NCBI GenBank assembly: GCA_025463785.1
Contig: JAODBD010000005.1
Span: 334,335 to 398,334 of the forward strand
DNA length: 64,000 bases
Source of the DNA: Glaciihabitans sp.
Lineage (GTDB): Bacteria > Actinomycetota > Actinomycetes > Actinomycetales > Microbacteriaceae
Direction: 5' to 3'
Part shown: positions 1-10,899 of the stretch, piece after piece
Layout of the letters: each line of letters begins with the position of its first letter
Position numbering within the stretch: the stretch's first letter is position 1
The notes under the pieces: generated by a model
What the model was told of the DNA's origin: nothing
The model's database searches: none
Seen by the model: the letters and a program-made list of their open reading frames with translations, nothing else
Position numbers and translations under genes: made by a program

Positions 1-189
1 GCGGGTCACCCGGCCGTCGTCGGGTTCGAGCCGACCGGAGAGCAGCCTCAGCAGGCTGGACTTGCCGTCGCCGTTGCGGCCGACGACGCCGATTCGCTGG
101 CCCTCGTCGAGGCCGATGGTGACGCTGTCAAAGACGACCCGCGTCGGGTATTCGAGGTGGAGGCTTTCGGCTCCGAGCAGATGTGCCAC
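1..189 (-). CDS. ABC-F family ATP-binding protein (N-terminal fragment)
   Basis: The first 63 codons of an ATPase whose remainder lies beyond the left edge. The protein starts with GTG and reads VAHLLGAESLHLEYPTRVVF, followed by a Walker A motif GRNGDGKSS near residue 37. This opening is typical of the soluble ABC-F proteins, which carry two ATPase domains, have no membrane segments and act on the ribosome (translation factors or antibiotic-protection proteins). Which subgroup it belongs to cannot be decided from the fragment. The gene runs out of the window, so length, second ATPase domain and linker are unknown. The GTG was chosen because the residues before it do not continue the family pattern. 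Confidence 0.8.
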   Translation of the reverse strand, partial: MAHLLGAESLHLEYPTRVVFDSVTIGLDEGQRIGVVGRNGDGKSSLLRLLSGRLEPDDGRVTR

Positions 190-215
190 GTGTGTCGAGA
201 CTACCGGTGTTGGCT

Positions 216-240
216 GGGGTGCAGCATGCTGCAGCGCCCC
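216..240 (-). terminator. Hairpin downstream of serA
   Basis: A perfect 14-base palindrome, TGCAGCATGCTGCA (220-233), is flanked by GGGG on one side and CCCC on the other, giving a strong hairpin that begins 9 bases after the serA stop codon. There is no T tract, which is common for terminators in high-GC actinobacteria. It could act as terminator for serA. Its function is inferred. Confidence 0.4.
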
Positions 241-248
241 GGGCTCCG

Positions 249-1838
249 CTACTCCGTGATGTCGATCTCGCGCAGGAGGTCGGCGTCGATGGCGGTGCGC
301 ACCTTCTCGAGCAGCCCATCCGGCACAGGAGAATCGACGGTCAGCACGCTCAGCGCCTGGCCCCCGGCCTGGCGCCGCGCGATCTGCATGCCGGCGATAT
401 TGATGGATGCCTCTCCGAACTCCCGGCCGTAGATCGCGACGATCCCGGGCCGGTCGGTGTACACCATGACGATGAGGTGGCGAGCGATCGGCACCTCGAC
501 GTCATATCCGTTGATCTCGACGAGCTTCTGCGTCTGCTTCGGGCCGGTGAGCGTGCCCGAGACCGAGATCTGCGAGCCGTCACTCAGGCTGCCGCGAATG
601 GTGAGCAGGTTGCGGTATTCCTCTGACTCGGCGTCGGTGATCAGACGAACCGTGACCCCGCGCTGCTCGGCGAGCAGCGGCGCGTTGACGTAGCTGACCG
701 ACTCGCTGACGACGTTCGAGAAAATGCCCTTGAGAGCGGCGAGCTTGAGCACGCTGACGTCGAACTCGGTGATCTCGCCACGAACCTCCACATCGACGCT
801 CGTAATGGGGCTGTCGGCGAGGCCAGCGAAGACCTGGCCGAGCTTCTCCATGAGCGGGATGCCGGGACGCACGGTCGAGTCGATGACCCCACCCGCGACG
901 TTGACGGCGTCGGGCACGAGCTCGCCATCGAGCGCGAGCCGAACCGAGCGGGCAACGGAGACGCCCGCCTTCTCCTGTGCCTCATCCGTCGATGCTCCGA
1001 GGTGCGGCGTGAGAATAATGTTTTCGAGACCGAGCAGCGGCGAGTCGGCGGGCGGTTCGGAGACGAACACGTCGATACCCGCGCCTGCGATGCGGTTGCT
1101 CTTGAGTGCCGCGTACAGCGCTTTCTCGTCGATGAGCCCGCCGCGAGCGACGTTGACGATAAACGAGGTCGGCTTCATGAGGGCAAACTGCTCTGTGCCG
1201 ATCATCCCCGTCGTCTCCGGCGTTTTCGGCATGTGGATGGTCACGAAGTCGGACTGCGCGAGAAGCTCCTCGAGCGTCAGCAGCGTGACGCCGAGCTGCT
1301 GGGCACGCGCGCTCGTGACGTAGGGGTCGTAGGCGACAACATTCATCCCGAACGCTTGAAGACGGGCGGTGATCAGTGCGCCGATGCGACCGAGGCCGAT
1401 GATGCCGATGGTCTTCTCGAAGAGTTCGACGCCCGTGTACTTCGATCGCTTCCACGTGCCTTCGGCCAGGCTCGCGTGCGCAGCGGGAATGTGGCGCGCG
1501 AGGCTCAGGATGTGGCCAACGGTGAGTTCTGCGGCGGAGACGATGTTCGAGGTCGGCGCATTGACGACCATGACACCGGCTTCGGTTGCCGACTTGATGT
1601 CGACGTTATCGAGGCCAACTCCGGCACGGGCGATGACCTTGAGCTGCTTGGCCGCAGCGATGGCCTCGGCGTCGATCTGCGTCGCCGAGCGGATGAGCAC
1701 GGCGCTTGCGTCGGCGAGGGCCGACAGCAGCACGGAGCGGTCGGTGCCATCGATGGAACGCACATCGAAGTCGGGCCCCAAAGCCTCGACCGTTGCTGGT
1801 GAAAGTTCTTCGGCGATGAGCACGATCGGCTTGGCCAC
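249..1838 (-). CDS. serA: D-3-phosphoglycerate dehydrogenase
   Basis: Oxidises 3-phosphoglycerate to 3-phosphohydroxypyruvate with NAD, the first step of serine synthesis, in the cytoplasm. At 529 residues it is the long type I form. The N-terminal substrate domain is followed by the Rossmann motif GIIGLGRIG (about residues 145-153), the ARGGLIDEKAL segment, an intervening domain (about 320-450) and a C-terminal ACT domain (MVYTDRPGIVAIYG) that usually senses serine. The start is a GTG with AAGGAA about 9 bases upstream. It stands alone, with a 182-base leader region upstream (1839-2020) in which no further gene is seen. It is near the ilv genes, another central amino acid pathway, but not cotranscribed with them. 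Confidence 0.95.
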   Translation of the reverse strand: MAKPIVLIAEELSPATVEALGPDFDVRSIDGTDRSVLLSALADASAVLIRSATQIDAEAIAAAKQLKVIARAGVGLDNVDIKSATEAGVMVVNAPTSNIVSAAELTVGHILSLARHIPAAHASLAEGTWKRSKYTGVELFEKTIGIIGLGRIGALITARLQAFGMNVVAYDPYVTSARAQQLGVTLLTLEELLAQSDFVTIHMPKTPETTGMIGTEQFALMKPTSFIVNVARGGLIDEKALYAALKSNRIAGAGIDVFVSEPPADSPLLGLENIILTPHLGASTDEAQEKAGVSVARSVRLALDGELVPDAVNVAGGVIDSTVRPGIPLMEKLGQVFAGLADSPITSVDVEVRGEITEFDVSVLKLAALKGIFSNVVSESVSYVNAPLLAEQRGVTVRLITDAESEEYRNLLTIRGSLSDGSQISVSGTLTGPKQTQKLVEINGYDVEVPIARHLIVMVYTDRPGIVAIYGREFGEASINIAGMQIARRQAGGQALSVLTVDSPVPDGLLEKVRTAIDADLLREIDITE

Positions 1839-2020
1839 GAAAGAGGTTCCTTAGATAGGGAATTGGTCGCTGCGGGCGGGGCGCAACCTAACGGAGTTTA
1901 TCGGGCGGGTAGCCGAAGGTCATATTCGCCCTCCATCTGGCCGCAATATGAAGTAATGGATGCCGCCGACCGGTCACTCGGATCGCCCGCTATATCGGCA
2001 TCCGCGGGTCTGCCTGGCAC

Positions 2021-2428
2021 TTACCCGACACGGTTGAGGGCGACCACCGGAATCTGGCGCTTGATGTGCGACTGGTGCTCTTCGAAGAACGGCGCAACGT
2101 TCACGATCGCGTCCCAGACGCGCTGCCGAGCCCCTCCCTGGATCGTGGATGCGACGGCCTCGTACTTCTCGTCGCCTATCTCGACCACGACATCCGCATT
2201 GTTCAGCAGGTTCTTGTACCAGCCCGGGTCTTCCTCGGCGCCGTTATTCGACGCAATCACATAGACCAGATCGCCGTCGCGATGGAACATCATGGGCGCG
2301 ACGCGTTCCTTGCCGGTGGTAGCGCCGCGGGTCGTCAGGAGGAGCAACCGGTCACGGTGCATGCCCCTGATCTCACCACCCGCGCGAAATTGCCTGACGA
2401 CATAGCGGTTGATTTCCTTCTGGTCCAT
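2021..2428 (-). CDS. Nitroreductase-family deazaflavin-dependent oxidoreductase
   Basis: A 135-residue protein starting MDQKEINRYVV. It contains LLLLTTRGATTGKERVAPMMFHRDGD and SNNGAEEDPGWYKNLLNN, the pattern of the small split-barrel family related to mycobacterial Ddn, whose members use cofactor F420H2 (some use flavin) to reduce varied substrates. The substrate here cannot be told. The ORF track extends it to 247 residues, but the upstream part has the composition of a shadow frame and overlaps the next gene, so the internal ATG was chosen. It lies 53 bases downstream of a small membrane protein gene on the same strand and may be the last gene of that group. Confidence 0.8.
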   Translation of the reverse strand: MDQKEINRYVVRQFRAGGEIRGMHRDRLLLLTTRGATTGKERVAPMMFHRDGDLVYVIASNNGAEEDPGWYKNLLNNADVVVEIGDEKYEAVASTIQGGARQRVWDAIVNVAPFFEEHQSHIKRQIPVVALNRVG

Positions 2429-2481
2429 CCGCGCTCCGCCTTCTTTGCCAGCCTGGGTTCGATACTCGGTCGGGATGCCAG

Positions 2482-2817
2482 CTAGTTGTGCTGCACATAC
2501 GCAATTGATCCGACGGTGCAGCAGGCAAGCACCGTGAGACCAATCAGAAAGAAGAGAACGCGATTGGCGAGAACACGACGCCGGCCAAGCCAGAATGCGG
2601 TGGCGTAGGTGATGACGGGGAGGGTGACGTCGAGGATCAGCAGCCCCCAGGGCACGCCGATCTCGTCCAGCGCCTTTGGCAGCTGAACCAGGTTGCCGAT
2701 GGCATCCCAAAGCACGTACGCGTAGAGGACCCCGAACACGATCGCGGCCGTGATGGATGCCCATCCGTACCTGACCGCGGCTCGGGGCGCCTTCTCCGCC
2801 GCCGTGATGTCAGTCAC
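2482..2817 (-). CDS. Small integral membrane protein
   Basis: A 111-residue protein of unknown function with about three hydrophobic helices (ASITAAIVFGVLYAYVLW, LLILDVTLPVITYATAFWL, VLFFLIGLTVLACCTVGSI). It starts with GTG one base after the TGA of the upstream gene (TGATGTGA), so the two are almost certainly cotranscribed and perhaps translationally coupled. Both proteins are small and multi-spanning, so they might form a pair. No motif allows a function to be named. Confidence 0.75.
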   Translation of the reverse strand: MTDITAAEKAPRAAVRYGWASITAAIVFGVLYAYVLWDAIGNLVQLPKALDEIGVPWGLLILDVTLPVITYATAFWLGRRRVLANRVLFFLIGLTVLACCTVGSIAYVQHN

Positions 2818-2818
2818 A

Positions 2819-3259
2819 TCAACTCCCCATCACGAACGACCACGGCACGAGCAACACGGCGCCCGCCAACAGCAACACGAGGCGCCGGACGGGACTGTGA
2901 TGGCGTGTGAACCAGAGGACAGACGCAAACCATGCGATCGGTGCCGCAATCGCGAGGTACTGCTGCACCTCGAACGCGCCCCGGTCCAGCGCGTTCGTGG
3001 GTGGGTAGTAAAACCGCTGCAGCGAGACGACCCATCCGATCGTGTAAAGCAGGTAGATGCCACCGAGAATGCCGAGGCTGATGAGGAACGCGCTACTGGC
3101 CACCACCGGCAGGACTGCGGCATTCGATGGGGCGTTCGCGGCGCTTGCGGTCTTCGTCGGGGCGGCACCCGCGGCCTTAGCCACAACAGGCGTCTCGACA
3201 TGACTGGGGTCGTGTTCCCCCGCCCAGGTCAGGGCTGCTTCGTCTTCGTCTGCTGTCAC
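2819..3259 (-). CDS. Membrane protein of unknown function
   Basis: A 146-residue protein starting VTADEDEAALTW (GTG). The N-terminal third is acidic then Ala/Thr-rich, followed by about three membrane helices (VLPVVASSAFLISLGILGGIYLLY, LAIAAPIAWFASVLWF, LVLLLAGAVLLVPWSFVMG). The ORF track starts 40 codons earlier, but that part has a shadow-frame composition and would run into the divergent gene at 3345, so the GTG is preferred. It is the first gene of a likely three-gene unit with 2482-2817 and the deazaflavin oxidoreductase. Function unknown. Confidence 0.7.
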   Translation of the reverse strand: MTADEDEAALTWAGEHDPSHVETPVVAKAAGAAPTKTASAANAPSNAAVLPVVASSAFLISLGILGGIYLLYTIGWVVSLQRFYYPPTNALDRGAFEVQQYLAIAAPIAWFASVLWFTRHHSPVRRLVLLLAGAVLLVPWSFVMGS

Positions 3260-3344
3260 GCTTCCAGTATTGCGGAAAGCCCGCGCCCGAGCACCGCTCG
3301 CGGACTCGCAGGCTGGCCCGCAACGTGCCGGATAGGGTGAGTGG

Positions 3345-3737
3345 ATGCCCGTCATCCTCGCATTCGTCGCCTGCGGCATCCTCGCCCTGCTTGCGCTGTT
3401 TCAGCTCGCGCTCATCGCCGGGGCACCGTTCGGGGACTTCGCGTGGGGAGGCCACAACGAGGTACTGCTCGCGCGCGGTCGTGTGAACAGCGCGGTCGCG
3501 ATCGTTGTCTACGCGCTGTTCGCGCTGATCATCCTGAATGCCGTCGGGCGCGTGGATGTCTTGTCAACCCTGGTCGGAACGATCGCCACCTACGTCGTGG
3601 CCGCATTCTTCTTCGTGAACTTCGTCGTGAGCGCAGTTTCACCGAGCCCGAAGGAGCGGGCGCTCATGTCGCCCGTCAATCTGCTGCTTGCCACGCTCTG
3701 CCTGTTCGTTGCGGTAACCGGACACCTCGCGCACTGA
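3345..3737 (+). CDS. Small membrane protein
   Basis: A 130-residue protein with four probable membrane helices: VILAFVACGILALLALFQLALIAG, VAIVVYALFALIILNAVG, LVGTIATYVVAAFFFVNFVVSAV and PVNLLLATLCLFVAVTGHL. The short loop GAPFGDFAWGGHN lies between helices 1 and 2. It resembles small uncharacterised four-helix proteins common in actinobacteria. It is divergent from the membrane protein gene at 2819-3259 and convergent with the hydrolase at 3752-4561 (14-base gap). No function is assigned. Confidence 0.75.
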   Translation: MPVILAFVACGILALLALFQLALIAGAPFGDFAWGGHNEVLLARGRVNSAVAIVVYALFALIILNAVGRVDVLSTLVGTIATYVVAAFFFVNFVVSAVSPSPKERALMSPVNLLLATLCLFVAVTGHLAH

Positions 3738-3751
3738 GTGAACGGGGGCGG

Positions 3752-4561
3752 TCAGGCCGCCGTGATCCGCTCCCGCAGGAACTCGACCACTCGCGCGCGC
3801 GCGGCCAGCGCGGGATGCCCCGGCGTCTCGCGAACCTCATCCGTGAGCACCGAATGCGCTCCCTTGGGGAACCCCGCGGCATTTCCGGGAGACGAGTCCA
3901 GTTCGATGACTTCGAATGCGTCGCCCAGCCGCTTCTTTACAGTGTCGAAGCGGGCGCGCGGGGCGGATGCATCCTCGCTGAAGCGAAGGCCGAGAGCGCA
4001 GAGGTCGCCCGCGTTCGCCCGCGCAGCGATCACGTCGAAGTCCTCAGCCGAAACCGGCAGGTCGACGCGGCGAGCGCGGCTGATCGGGAACGGGAGCGCT
4101 GGCTGGCTCATGACGGATGCGAGAACCGAGTCGTCGATTGCCGCGGCGAGCGCGAATCCACCCGTCAGGCACATCCCGATCACGCCCACTCCCTTGCCCG
4201 GCGTGCGGGAGGCGAGGTCGGCGGCGACCGCGCGAAAGTAGTCGGTGATGGGCCGGTGAACCCCGACCGCAAACGCTCGGAATTCGGCTGAAACGCAAAT
4301 GCGCGCGACCACTCCAAGTGTGTAACCGGCCGTGGCGCTTCGACCGGGGTCGCCGAACGGAGACGGGACCACAACGGTGAAGCCCTCATCAACAAGGTGC
4401 TCGGCAAGGCCGAGGACCTGCGGCGTGATGCCCGGTATCTCCGGGATCAGAACGACCCCGGGCCCGCTGCCCTTCTCGTAACAGTCATAGGTCACGCCCG
4501 CGCCGGTGAACGGCGCCTGAGTCCACCCCGTGAGGTCTGCGACCGGGGCTGATGTGGTCAC
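3752..4561 (-). CDS. Dienelactone hydrolase family protein
   Basis: A 269-residue alpha/beta hydrolase. The nucleophile elbow is GMCLTGG with Cys131, the cysteine nucleophile typical of dienelactone hydrolases rather than serine, and a candidate catalytic histidine sits in KGAHSVL near the C-terminus. The N-terminal part has GPGVVLIPEIPGITP, where the family usually carries a Glu before the first strand-loop. Family members hydrolyse cyclic esters of aromatic degradation or other small esters. No aromatic pathway genes are nearby, so the substrate is unknown. The start is GTG (VTTSAPVADL). Confidence 0.8.
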   Translation of the reverse strand: MTTSAPVADLTGWTQAPFTGAGVTYDCYEKGSGPGVVLIPEIPGITPQVLGLAEHLVDEGFTVVVPSPFGDPGRSATAGYTLGVVARICVSAEFRAFAVGVHRPITDYFRAVAADLASRTPGKGVGVIGMCLTGGFALAAAIDDSVLASVMSQPALPFPISRARRVDLPVSAEDFDVIAARANAGDLCALGLRFSEDASAPRARFDTVKKRLGDAFEVIELDSSPGNAAGFPKGAHSVLTDEVRETPGHPALAARARVVEFLRERITAA

Positions 4562-4593
4562 AAAATGTCCAATCGTCCAGCTGAGGCAAGCAC

Positions 4594-4652
4594 GCCGCGC
4601 TGAGGTTTGTCGCCAGCGCCCACGTTCGTACAGGAGTGCTCGCGTTGAACCT

Positions 4653-4661
<9 letters not shown>
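4594..4661. repeat. Long-loop inverted repeat downstream of ilvC
   Basis: Two perfect 14-base arms, GCCGCGCTGAGGTT (4594-4607) and AACCTCAGCGCGGC (4648-4661), are separated by 40 bases. It sits just beyond the 3' end of ilvC and overlaps the first unit of the tandem repeat there. It may act in transcription termination or be a dispersed intergenic element. Three structures of similar layout occur elsewhere in the window. Confidence 0.55.
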
Positions 4662-5748
<1,087 letters not shown>

Positions 5749-5813
5749 TTAGTGAATCAGGTGGTTCGCCGCCGGGACGGTGGTGTTAGTTCTGCGCCGC
5801 CGAAACGGCTGGG

Positions 5814-6320
5814 CTAATTCTTGAAGACGCGCTCGGTAATGCTCTTACCGCCGCGACCGATCGCGAGAAGGCCGGACTGCGCGATCTCTTTGATTCCGTA
5901 GGGTTCGAGCACGCGCAAGAGCGCCTGGATCTTGCCGCTGTCACCGGTGGTCTCGATGACCAGGGCATCCGTCGCGACATCAACGATGTGCGCCCGAAAG
6001 AGGGTGACGGCCTCGAGAATCTGCGAGCGAGTTGAGTTATCGACCCGAACCTTGATCAGCAGATGCTCACGCGTAACCGCCTGTGCGGGGTCGAGTTCGA
6101 CAATCTTGATCACGTTGATCAGCTTGTTGAGCTGCTTGGTGACCTGCTCGAGCGGGAGCTCCTCGACATCCACCACGACGGTGATTCGCGACAGGCCATC
6201 GATCTCGCTCTTACCGACGGCGAGCGACTCGATGTTGAACCCACGACGAGCGAATAGGCCGGCGACGCGAGTCAGCAGACCGGGCTTGTCTTCCACCAGA
6301 AGGGACAGCACGTGGCTCAT
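5814..6320 (-). CDS. ilvN: Acetolactate synthase small (regulatory) subunit
   Basis: Regulatory subunit of acetohydroxyacid synthase. It activates the catalytic subunit and usually confers feedback inhibition by valine. The 168-residue protein opens with an ACT domain (HVLSLLVEDKPGLLTRVAGLFARRGFNIESLAVG) and has the standard C-terminal ACT-like half (HLLIKVRVDNSTRSQILEAV). It starts 3 bases after the ilvB stop codon, so the two subunits are cotranscribed and probably coupled. Length and motifs match the family; also called ilvH. Confidence 0.96.
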   Translation of the reverse strand: MSHVLSLLVEDKPGLLTRVAGLFARRGFNIESLAVGKSEIDGLSRITVVVDVEELPLEQVTKQLNKLINVIKIVELDPAQAVTREHLLIKVRVDNSTRSQILEAVTLFRAHIVDVATDALVIETTGDSGKIQALLRVLEPYGIKEIAQSGLLAIGRGGKSITERVFKN

Positions 6321-6323
6321 GAT

Positions 6324-8162
6324 CTACTCCTGTTCCCACTCTGGCGCGTGCTCGAGCGCGTATTGGACGGATGAATTGCCGACGCCTTGGGGCACCATCG
6401 GCCAGACCATGGCATCCCGGCTCACGACGAAGTCGATGACCACAGGACGGTCGTTCGTTTCGAGCGCGAGCTTAATGGCGGCATCCACCTCCTCCATCCT
6501 GGTGACGCGGATGCCGAGGGCGCCGTACGCGTCCGCCATCTTCACGAAGTCGGGGATCATGCGCGACGCGACACCCTCGCCCAGGTGACCGGTGTTCAGG
6601 TCGGTGAAGGAGTGCCGCCCGTCGTAGAACAGGGTCTGCCACTGGCGAACCATGCCGAGCGACGAGTTGTTGATGATCGCCACCTTGATTGGGATGTCGT
6701 TGATGGTGCAGGTTGCGAGCTCCTGGTTGGTCATCTGGAAGCAGCCATCGCCGTCAATCGCCCAGACCACGCGATCGGGATTGGCAACCTTGGCGCCCAT
6801 AGCGGCGGGAACGCCGTAACCCATGGTGCCGGCGCCGCCCGAGTTCAGCCAGGACATCGGCCGTTCGTACTTGATGAACTGTGCGGCCCACATCTGGTGC
6901 TGGCCGACGCCCGCCGCGTACACGGCCTCCGGGCCGCTCAACTGGCCAATGCGCTCGATCACATACTGAGGCGAGAGCTGGCCGTCGGTCGGCAGGTCAT
7001 AGCCGAGCGGATATCTCGCACGCAGCTCGTCGAGCCGCCGCCACCATTCGCTGATGTCGGGCTTCTCATCGAGATGCTTGACGGCCTCCCCGTAGGCGAC
7101 GGTGAGATCGGCGATGACATCCTTGGCATCGCCGACGATGGGAACATCTGCAACCCGGATCTTCGAAATCTCCGCGGGATCGATGTCGACGTGCACGACC
7201 TTGGCGTTGGGCGCAAAGTCGCTGACCTTGCCCGTCACGCGGTCGTCGAACCGCGCGCCCAGCGAGACCAGGAGGTCACTCTCCTGGATGCCGAGGACGG
7301 CGGGTACGGTGCCGTGCATGCCGGGCATTCCGAGGTGCTGCCTGTGCGAATCGGGAAAGGCACCGCGCGCCATAAGGGTCGTGACGACGGGGGCGCCGAT
7401 CTTCTCGGCGAGCTCGAGCAGTTCCTTGTGCGCTCCCGCCCGGATGACGCCACCGCCGACGTACAGGATCGGCCGCCTGGCCTCCGCCAGCAGCTGCGCC
7501 GCCGCCTGGATCTGCTTGCCGTGGGCCTTGGTGACCGGCCGGTAGCCGGGCAGGTCGACCTTGGGCGGCCAGATGAATGGGGCACTGTTCTGCTGGGCAT
7601 CCTTGGTCACGTCGACCAGCACCGGACCGGGGCGCCCGGTGGTCGCGATCTGGTAGGCGGCAACCAGCGTGGCGGGAACGTCCGCGGGGTCTGTCACGAG
7701 GAACGAGTGCTTGGTGATCGGCATCGTGATGCCCACGATGTCGACCTCCTGGAAGGCATCCGTTCCCATGGACGTCGAGAAGACCTGGCCGGTGATGGCG
7801 AGCAGCGGCACCGAGTCCATGTGAGCATCCGCGATGGCAGTAACGAGGTTGGTCGCGCCGGGCCCGGAGGTCGCGATGGCGACACCGACCCGACCCGACG
7901 AGGACGCGTATCCTTCGGCCGCGTGACCGGCACCCTGTTCGTGACGAACCAGAATGTGGCGAATGGATGTCGACGCCATGAGCTCGTCGTAAAACGGCAT
8001 GATCGCCCCGCCGGGCAGACCGAAGACGTCGGTGATGCCGAGGTGCTCAAGGGTGCGGAGAATCGCGCCGGAACCCGTGAGTATCTCGGACTCTTTCGAG
8101 CGCTCGCCCTTCGTAGACTGCGCTTGGGAGGCGGGTGGCACGGGGATTGGATCCGTGGACAT
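6324..8162 (-). CDS. ilvB: Acetolactate synthase large (catalytic) subunit
   Basis: Thiamine-diphosphate enzyme that condenses two pyruvates to acetolactate, or pyruvate with 2-oxobutyrate, committing carbon to branched-chain amino acids. At 612 residues it has the three expected domains: the pyrimidine-binding domain with [11 protein letters not shown] and [14 protein letters not shown] (catalytic Glu), the central FAD-binding domain, and the C-terminal cofactor domain with [12 protein letters not shown]...INN, the metal and diphosphate binding motif. The first 30 residues are a variable Ser/Pro-rich lead. It lies 35 bases downstream of ilvD and directly upstream of ilvN. Confidence 0.97.
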   Translation of the reverse strand: MSTDPIPVPPASQAQSTKGERSKESEILTGSGAILRTLEHLGITDVFGLPGGAIMPFYDELMASTSIRHILVRHEQGAGHAAEGYASSSGRVGVAIATSGPGATNLVTAIADAHMDSVPLLAITGQVFSTSMGTDAFQEVDIVGITMPITKHSFLVTDPADVPATLVAAYQIATTGRPGPVLVDVTKDAQQNSAPFIWPPKVDLPGYRPVTKAHGKQIQAAAQLLAEARRPILYVGGGVIRAGAHKELLELAEKIGAPVVTTLMARGAFPDSHRQHLGMPGMHGTVPAVLGIQESDLLVSLGARFDDRVTGKVSDFAPNAKVVHVDIDPAEISKIRVADVPIVGDAKDVIADLTVAYGEAVKHLDEKPDISEWWRRLDELRARYPLGYDLPTDGQLSPQYVIERIGQLSGPEAVYAAGVGQHQMWAAQFIKYERPMSWLNSGGAGTMGYGVPAAMGAKVANPDRVVWAIDGDGCFQMTNQELATCTINDIPIKVAIINNSSLGMVRQWQTLFYDGRHSFTDLNTGHLGEGVASRMIPDFVKMADAYGALGIRVTRMEEVDAAIKLALETNDRPVVIDFVVSRDAMVWPMVPQGVGNSSVQYALEHAPEWEQE

Positions 8163-8197
8163 TGTGTGGCTTTCTGATGAGGTGATCGGGGGCGAAA

Positions 8198-9925
8198 CTA
8201 CCCGGTAACGGCACCCTCTGCGGCGGAGCGCACGAGCTTCGAATATTTCGCGAGAACGCCACGGGTGTAGCGGGGAGGTAGGGGAGCCCAGCCTGAGCGG
8301 CGAGCTTCCAGCTCTGCTGCGTCGACCAGTAGGTCTAGCGAGCGAGCTGCGATATCGACCCGTATCAGATCACCATCGCGCACGAATGCGATTGGACCAG
8401 CGTCCACCGCTTCGGGAGCTATGTGGCCGATACACAGTCCGGTTGTGCCGCCTGAGAATCTGCCGTCTGTCAAGAGTAGTACATCTTTTCCGAGGCCAGC
8501 GCCCTTGATGGCGGCGGTGATGGCGAGCATCTCGCGCATCCCGGGGCCACCCTTCGGGCCCTCGTAGCGGATGACGACGATGTCGCCGGCCGCGATCTTC
8601 CCTTCGGTCAGCGCATCCATTGCGGCGCGTTCGCGCTCGAACACCCGCGCGGGGCCCTCGAAGACGTCGGCGTCGAAGCCCGCGGTCTTGACTACGGCAC
8701 CTTCCGGCGCGAGCGAGCCCTTGAGGATCGTCAGGCCGCCGGTCTTGTGGATGGGGTTGTCGAGTTTGCGAAGAACCTCGCCGTCGAGCTCGCCCGGGTT
8801 CAGCTCCGCCAGGTTCTCGGCGACGGTCTTGCCGGTCACGGTGAGCGCATCGCCATGCAGGAGCCCGGCGTCGAGCAACGCTTTCATGAGTACGGGGATG
8901 CCGCCGTGCCGGTCCATGTCGTTCATCACGTAGCGACCGAACGGCTTCATGTCCGCCAGGTGCGGAACCCTGTTGCCGATGCGGTTGAAGTCGTCGATCG
9001 AGAGGTCGACCTCGGCCTCGTGCGCGATCGCGAGCAGGTGCAGTACGACGTTGGTCGAACCGCCGAGCGCCATGGCAACGGTGATCGCGTTCTCGAACGC
9101 GTCCTTGGTGAGGATGTCGCGGGTCGTGATCCCGAGGCGAAGCATGTTCACGACGGCCTCACCCGAGCGGTGCGCGTAGTAGTCGCGGCGGCGGTCGGCG
9201 CTGGCCGGGCTGGTAGAGCCGGGCAGCGACATCCCGAGTGCCTCGGCGACGCTCGCCATCGTGTTGGCGGTGTACATACCGCCGCAGGCACCCTCGCCCG
9301 GTGCGAACGCGCACTCGATGCGATTGGCGTCCTCGAGGCTCATCTTGCCGGCCTTGACCGCCCCGACCGCCTCGAAGGAATCGATGATCGTGATGTCCTT
9401 CTCGGTGCCGTCGCTGAGCTTGACCCAGCCGGGCGCGATCGAACCGGCATACAGAAAGACGGATGCCAGGTCGAGTCTCGCCGCCGCCATCAGCATCCCG
9501 GGCAGCGACTTGTCACACCCCGCCAGCAGCACGGAGCCGTCGAGCCGCTCGGCCTGCATGACCACCTCGACCGAGTCAGCGATGACCTCACGGCTCACGA
9601 GCGAGAAGTGCATGCCCTCGTGGCCCATGCTGATGCCGTCAGAGACGGAGATGGTGCCGAACTGCAGCGGGTAACCGCCGCCGGAGTGCACGCCCTCCTT
9701 CGATGCCTGCGCGAGGCGATCGAGGCTCAGGTTGCACGGGGTGATCTCGTTCCAGGAGCTCGCGATGCCGATCTGCGGCTTATCCCAGTCGGCGTCGCCC
9801 ATTCCGACCGCGCGAAGCATGCCGCGCGACGTCAGAGCTTCGAGACCGTCGGTGACGGTGCGGGAGCGGGGCTTGATGTCAGGGGTGGCAGCGCTTGATG
9901 AACCAGCGGGGGTCGTTTCCGGCAT
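8198..9925 (-). CDS. ilvD: Dihydroxy-acid dehydratase
   Basis: Fe-S enzyme that dehydrates 2,3-dihydroxy acids to 2-oxo acids, the third common step of valine and isoleucine synthesis. The product of 575 residues starts [11 protein letters not shown] and contains the cluster ligand motifs GCDKSLPG and [14 protein letters not shown], plus the C-terminal [16 protein letters not shown]. The ORF track extends it by 110 codons, but the upstream part is Arg-rich shadow sequence and the family begins near the chosen ATG. It heads the ilvD-ilvB-ilvN-ilvC run. The pathway order in the run is not the order of reactions, as is usual. Confidence 0.96.
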   Translation of the reverse strand: MPETTPAGSSSAATPDIKPRSRTVTDGLEALTSRGMLRAVGMGDADWDKPQIGIASSWNEITPCNLSLDRLAQASKEGVHSGGGYPLQFGTISVSDGISMGHEGMHFSLVSREVIADSVEVVMQAERLDGSVLLAGCDKSLPGMLMAAARLDLASVFLYAGSIAPGWVKLSDGTEKDITIIDSFEAVGAVKAGKMSLEDANRIECAFAPGEGACGGMYTANTMASVAEALGMSLPGSTSPASADRRRDYYAHRSGEAVVNMLRLGITTRDILTKDAFENAITVAMALGGSTNVVLHLLAIAHEAEVDLSIDDFNRIGNRVPHLADMKPFGRYVMNDMDRHGGIPVLMKALLDAGLLHGDALTVTGKTVAENLAELNPGELDGEVLRKLDNPIHKTGGLTILKGSLAPEGAVVKTAGFDADVFEGPARVFERERAAMDALTEGKIAAGDIVVIRYEGPKGGPGMREMLAITAAIKGAGLGKDVLLLTDGRFSGGTTGLCIGHIAPEAVDAGPIAFVRDGDLIRVDIAARSLDLLVDAAELEARRSGWAPLPPRYTRGVLAKYSKLVRSAAEGAVTG

Positions 9926-10009
9926 GTTACGAGTGTAGAACTTTGCGCAGCGCCCCTCGTTCGCCGATGGCGGGCGCTGCCGTTCGGCGTCGGCGTTCGC
10001 GCAGGCGCA

Positions 10010-10074
10010 TCGGAGTTTTGGTCGACACGCCGCGTGGCAGCGGACAACACGCCGACGCCGGACTGAAACTCCGA
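10010..10074. repeat. Long-loop inverted repeat downstream of otsB
   Basis: Arms TCGGAGTTT (10010-10018) and AAACTCCGA (10066-10074) are separated by 47 bases, in the gap between the ilvD start and the otsB stop. It is shorter than the other long-loop repeats in the window but has the same position at a gene 3' end and shares the CGGAGTT core with the one at 54939-55024. A role in termination of otsB is possible. Confidence 0.35.
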
Positions 10075-10097
10075 CGTTGCTACTGCGGGGCGCGCGA

Positions 10098-10892
10098 CTA
10101 CTGCTCGTGGGCAGTACCGTCGCGGAACTCCGCGAGCAGCGCGAGCACCTGCGCCACCTGCAGCGGGCCCGCAACGCGATGAGCCGCGAGGGTCTCACCG
10201 GTGCCACTTTTGAGACCGAAGTCGTCGGGAGTGAGGGCGGCGAAGGCATCCTCATCCGTCACGTCATCGCCCGCGTAGAAGACGGCATCCGCGTTGGTGT
10301 AGCTGCGGAGGTGCTCGATGGCATCGCCCTTGGTGGTCGAGCGCACCGAGAACTCGAGCACATTCTTACCCTTGCGCACCTTGACGTTATCGACCTCGGC
10401 GGTCGCCTCGCTCAGCGCCACGAGGTGGGCGACACGGGAGTTGTGGTCGGTCGCGAGCCGCGTGTGCAGAGCAAATCCCGCGGGCTTTGGCTCGAGCCAG
10501 ACCTGATCGAACGACTCGGCGACCTCGCCCAGCACCTCGTTGAGAACATCCACCTGGCGCAGCTCACGAGTGTCGAGCGAGACGGCGTCGCCGGGATGAT
10601 CGAGCCGAATCTCGATGCCGTGTGACCCGACCAGCAGGGCGGTATCCGGCAGGTCTGAGACGAGCTCGAGTGAGTGCAGTGATCGCCCGGACACGAGTGC
10701 AACGCGAGTGCCCGGCAGGTCGAGCAGGGACAGAACGGCGGAACGTGCTTCGGGGATGGCGCGCGCCTGCTCGGGGTCATCGACTTCGGGCGCGAGCGTC
10801 CCGTCGAAGTCGAGTGCGACCAGCAGGCGCCGCACGCGAGCGATCTCTCGCAGTGCGCCCACGAGTTCGCGGGATAGCCCGAGTTCGCTCAT
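10098..10892 (-). CDS. otsB: Trehalose-6-phosphate phosphatase
   Basis: Removes the phosphate from trehalose 6-phosphate to give trehalose, a compatible solute and envelope precursor. The 264-residue HAD-family enzyme has the nucleophile motif [12 protein letters not shown] (about residues 23-34), [13 protein letters not shown], and the acidic C-terminal motif [12 protein letters not shown] that binds Mg. The ATG giving [10 protein letters not shown] was chosen over the 342-residue track version because the extra N-terminus overlaps otsA and is shadow sequence. It starts 7 bases after otsA, forming an otsA-otsB operon. Confidence 0.93.
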   Translation of the reverse strand: MSELGLSRELVGALREIARVRRLLVALDFDGTLAPEVDDPEQARAIPEARSAVLSLLDLPGTRVALVSGRSLHSLELVSDLPDTALLVGSHGIEIRLDHPGDAVSLDTRELRQVDVLNEVLGEVAESFDQVWLEPKPAGFALHTRLATDHNSRVAHLVALSEATAEVDNVKVRKGKNVLEFSVRSTTKGDAIEHLRSYTNADAVFYAGDDVTDEDAFAALTPDDFGLKSGTGETLAAHRVAGPLQVAQVLALLAEFRDGTAHEQ

Positions 10893-10899
10893 CTGGCGC

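Noticed and set aside
6387-8177. 596-residue plus-strand ORF
   Set aside because: Antisense to ilvB, which is certain. No motif visible in the plus-strand product.
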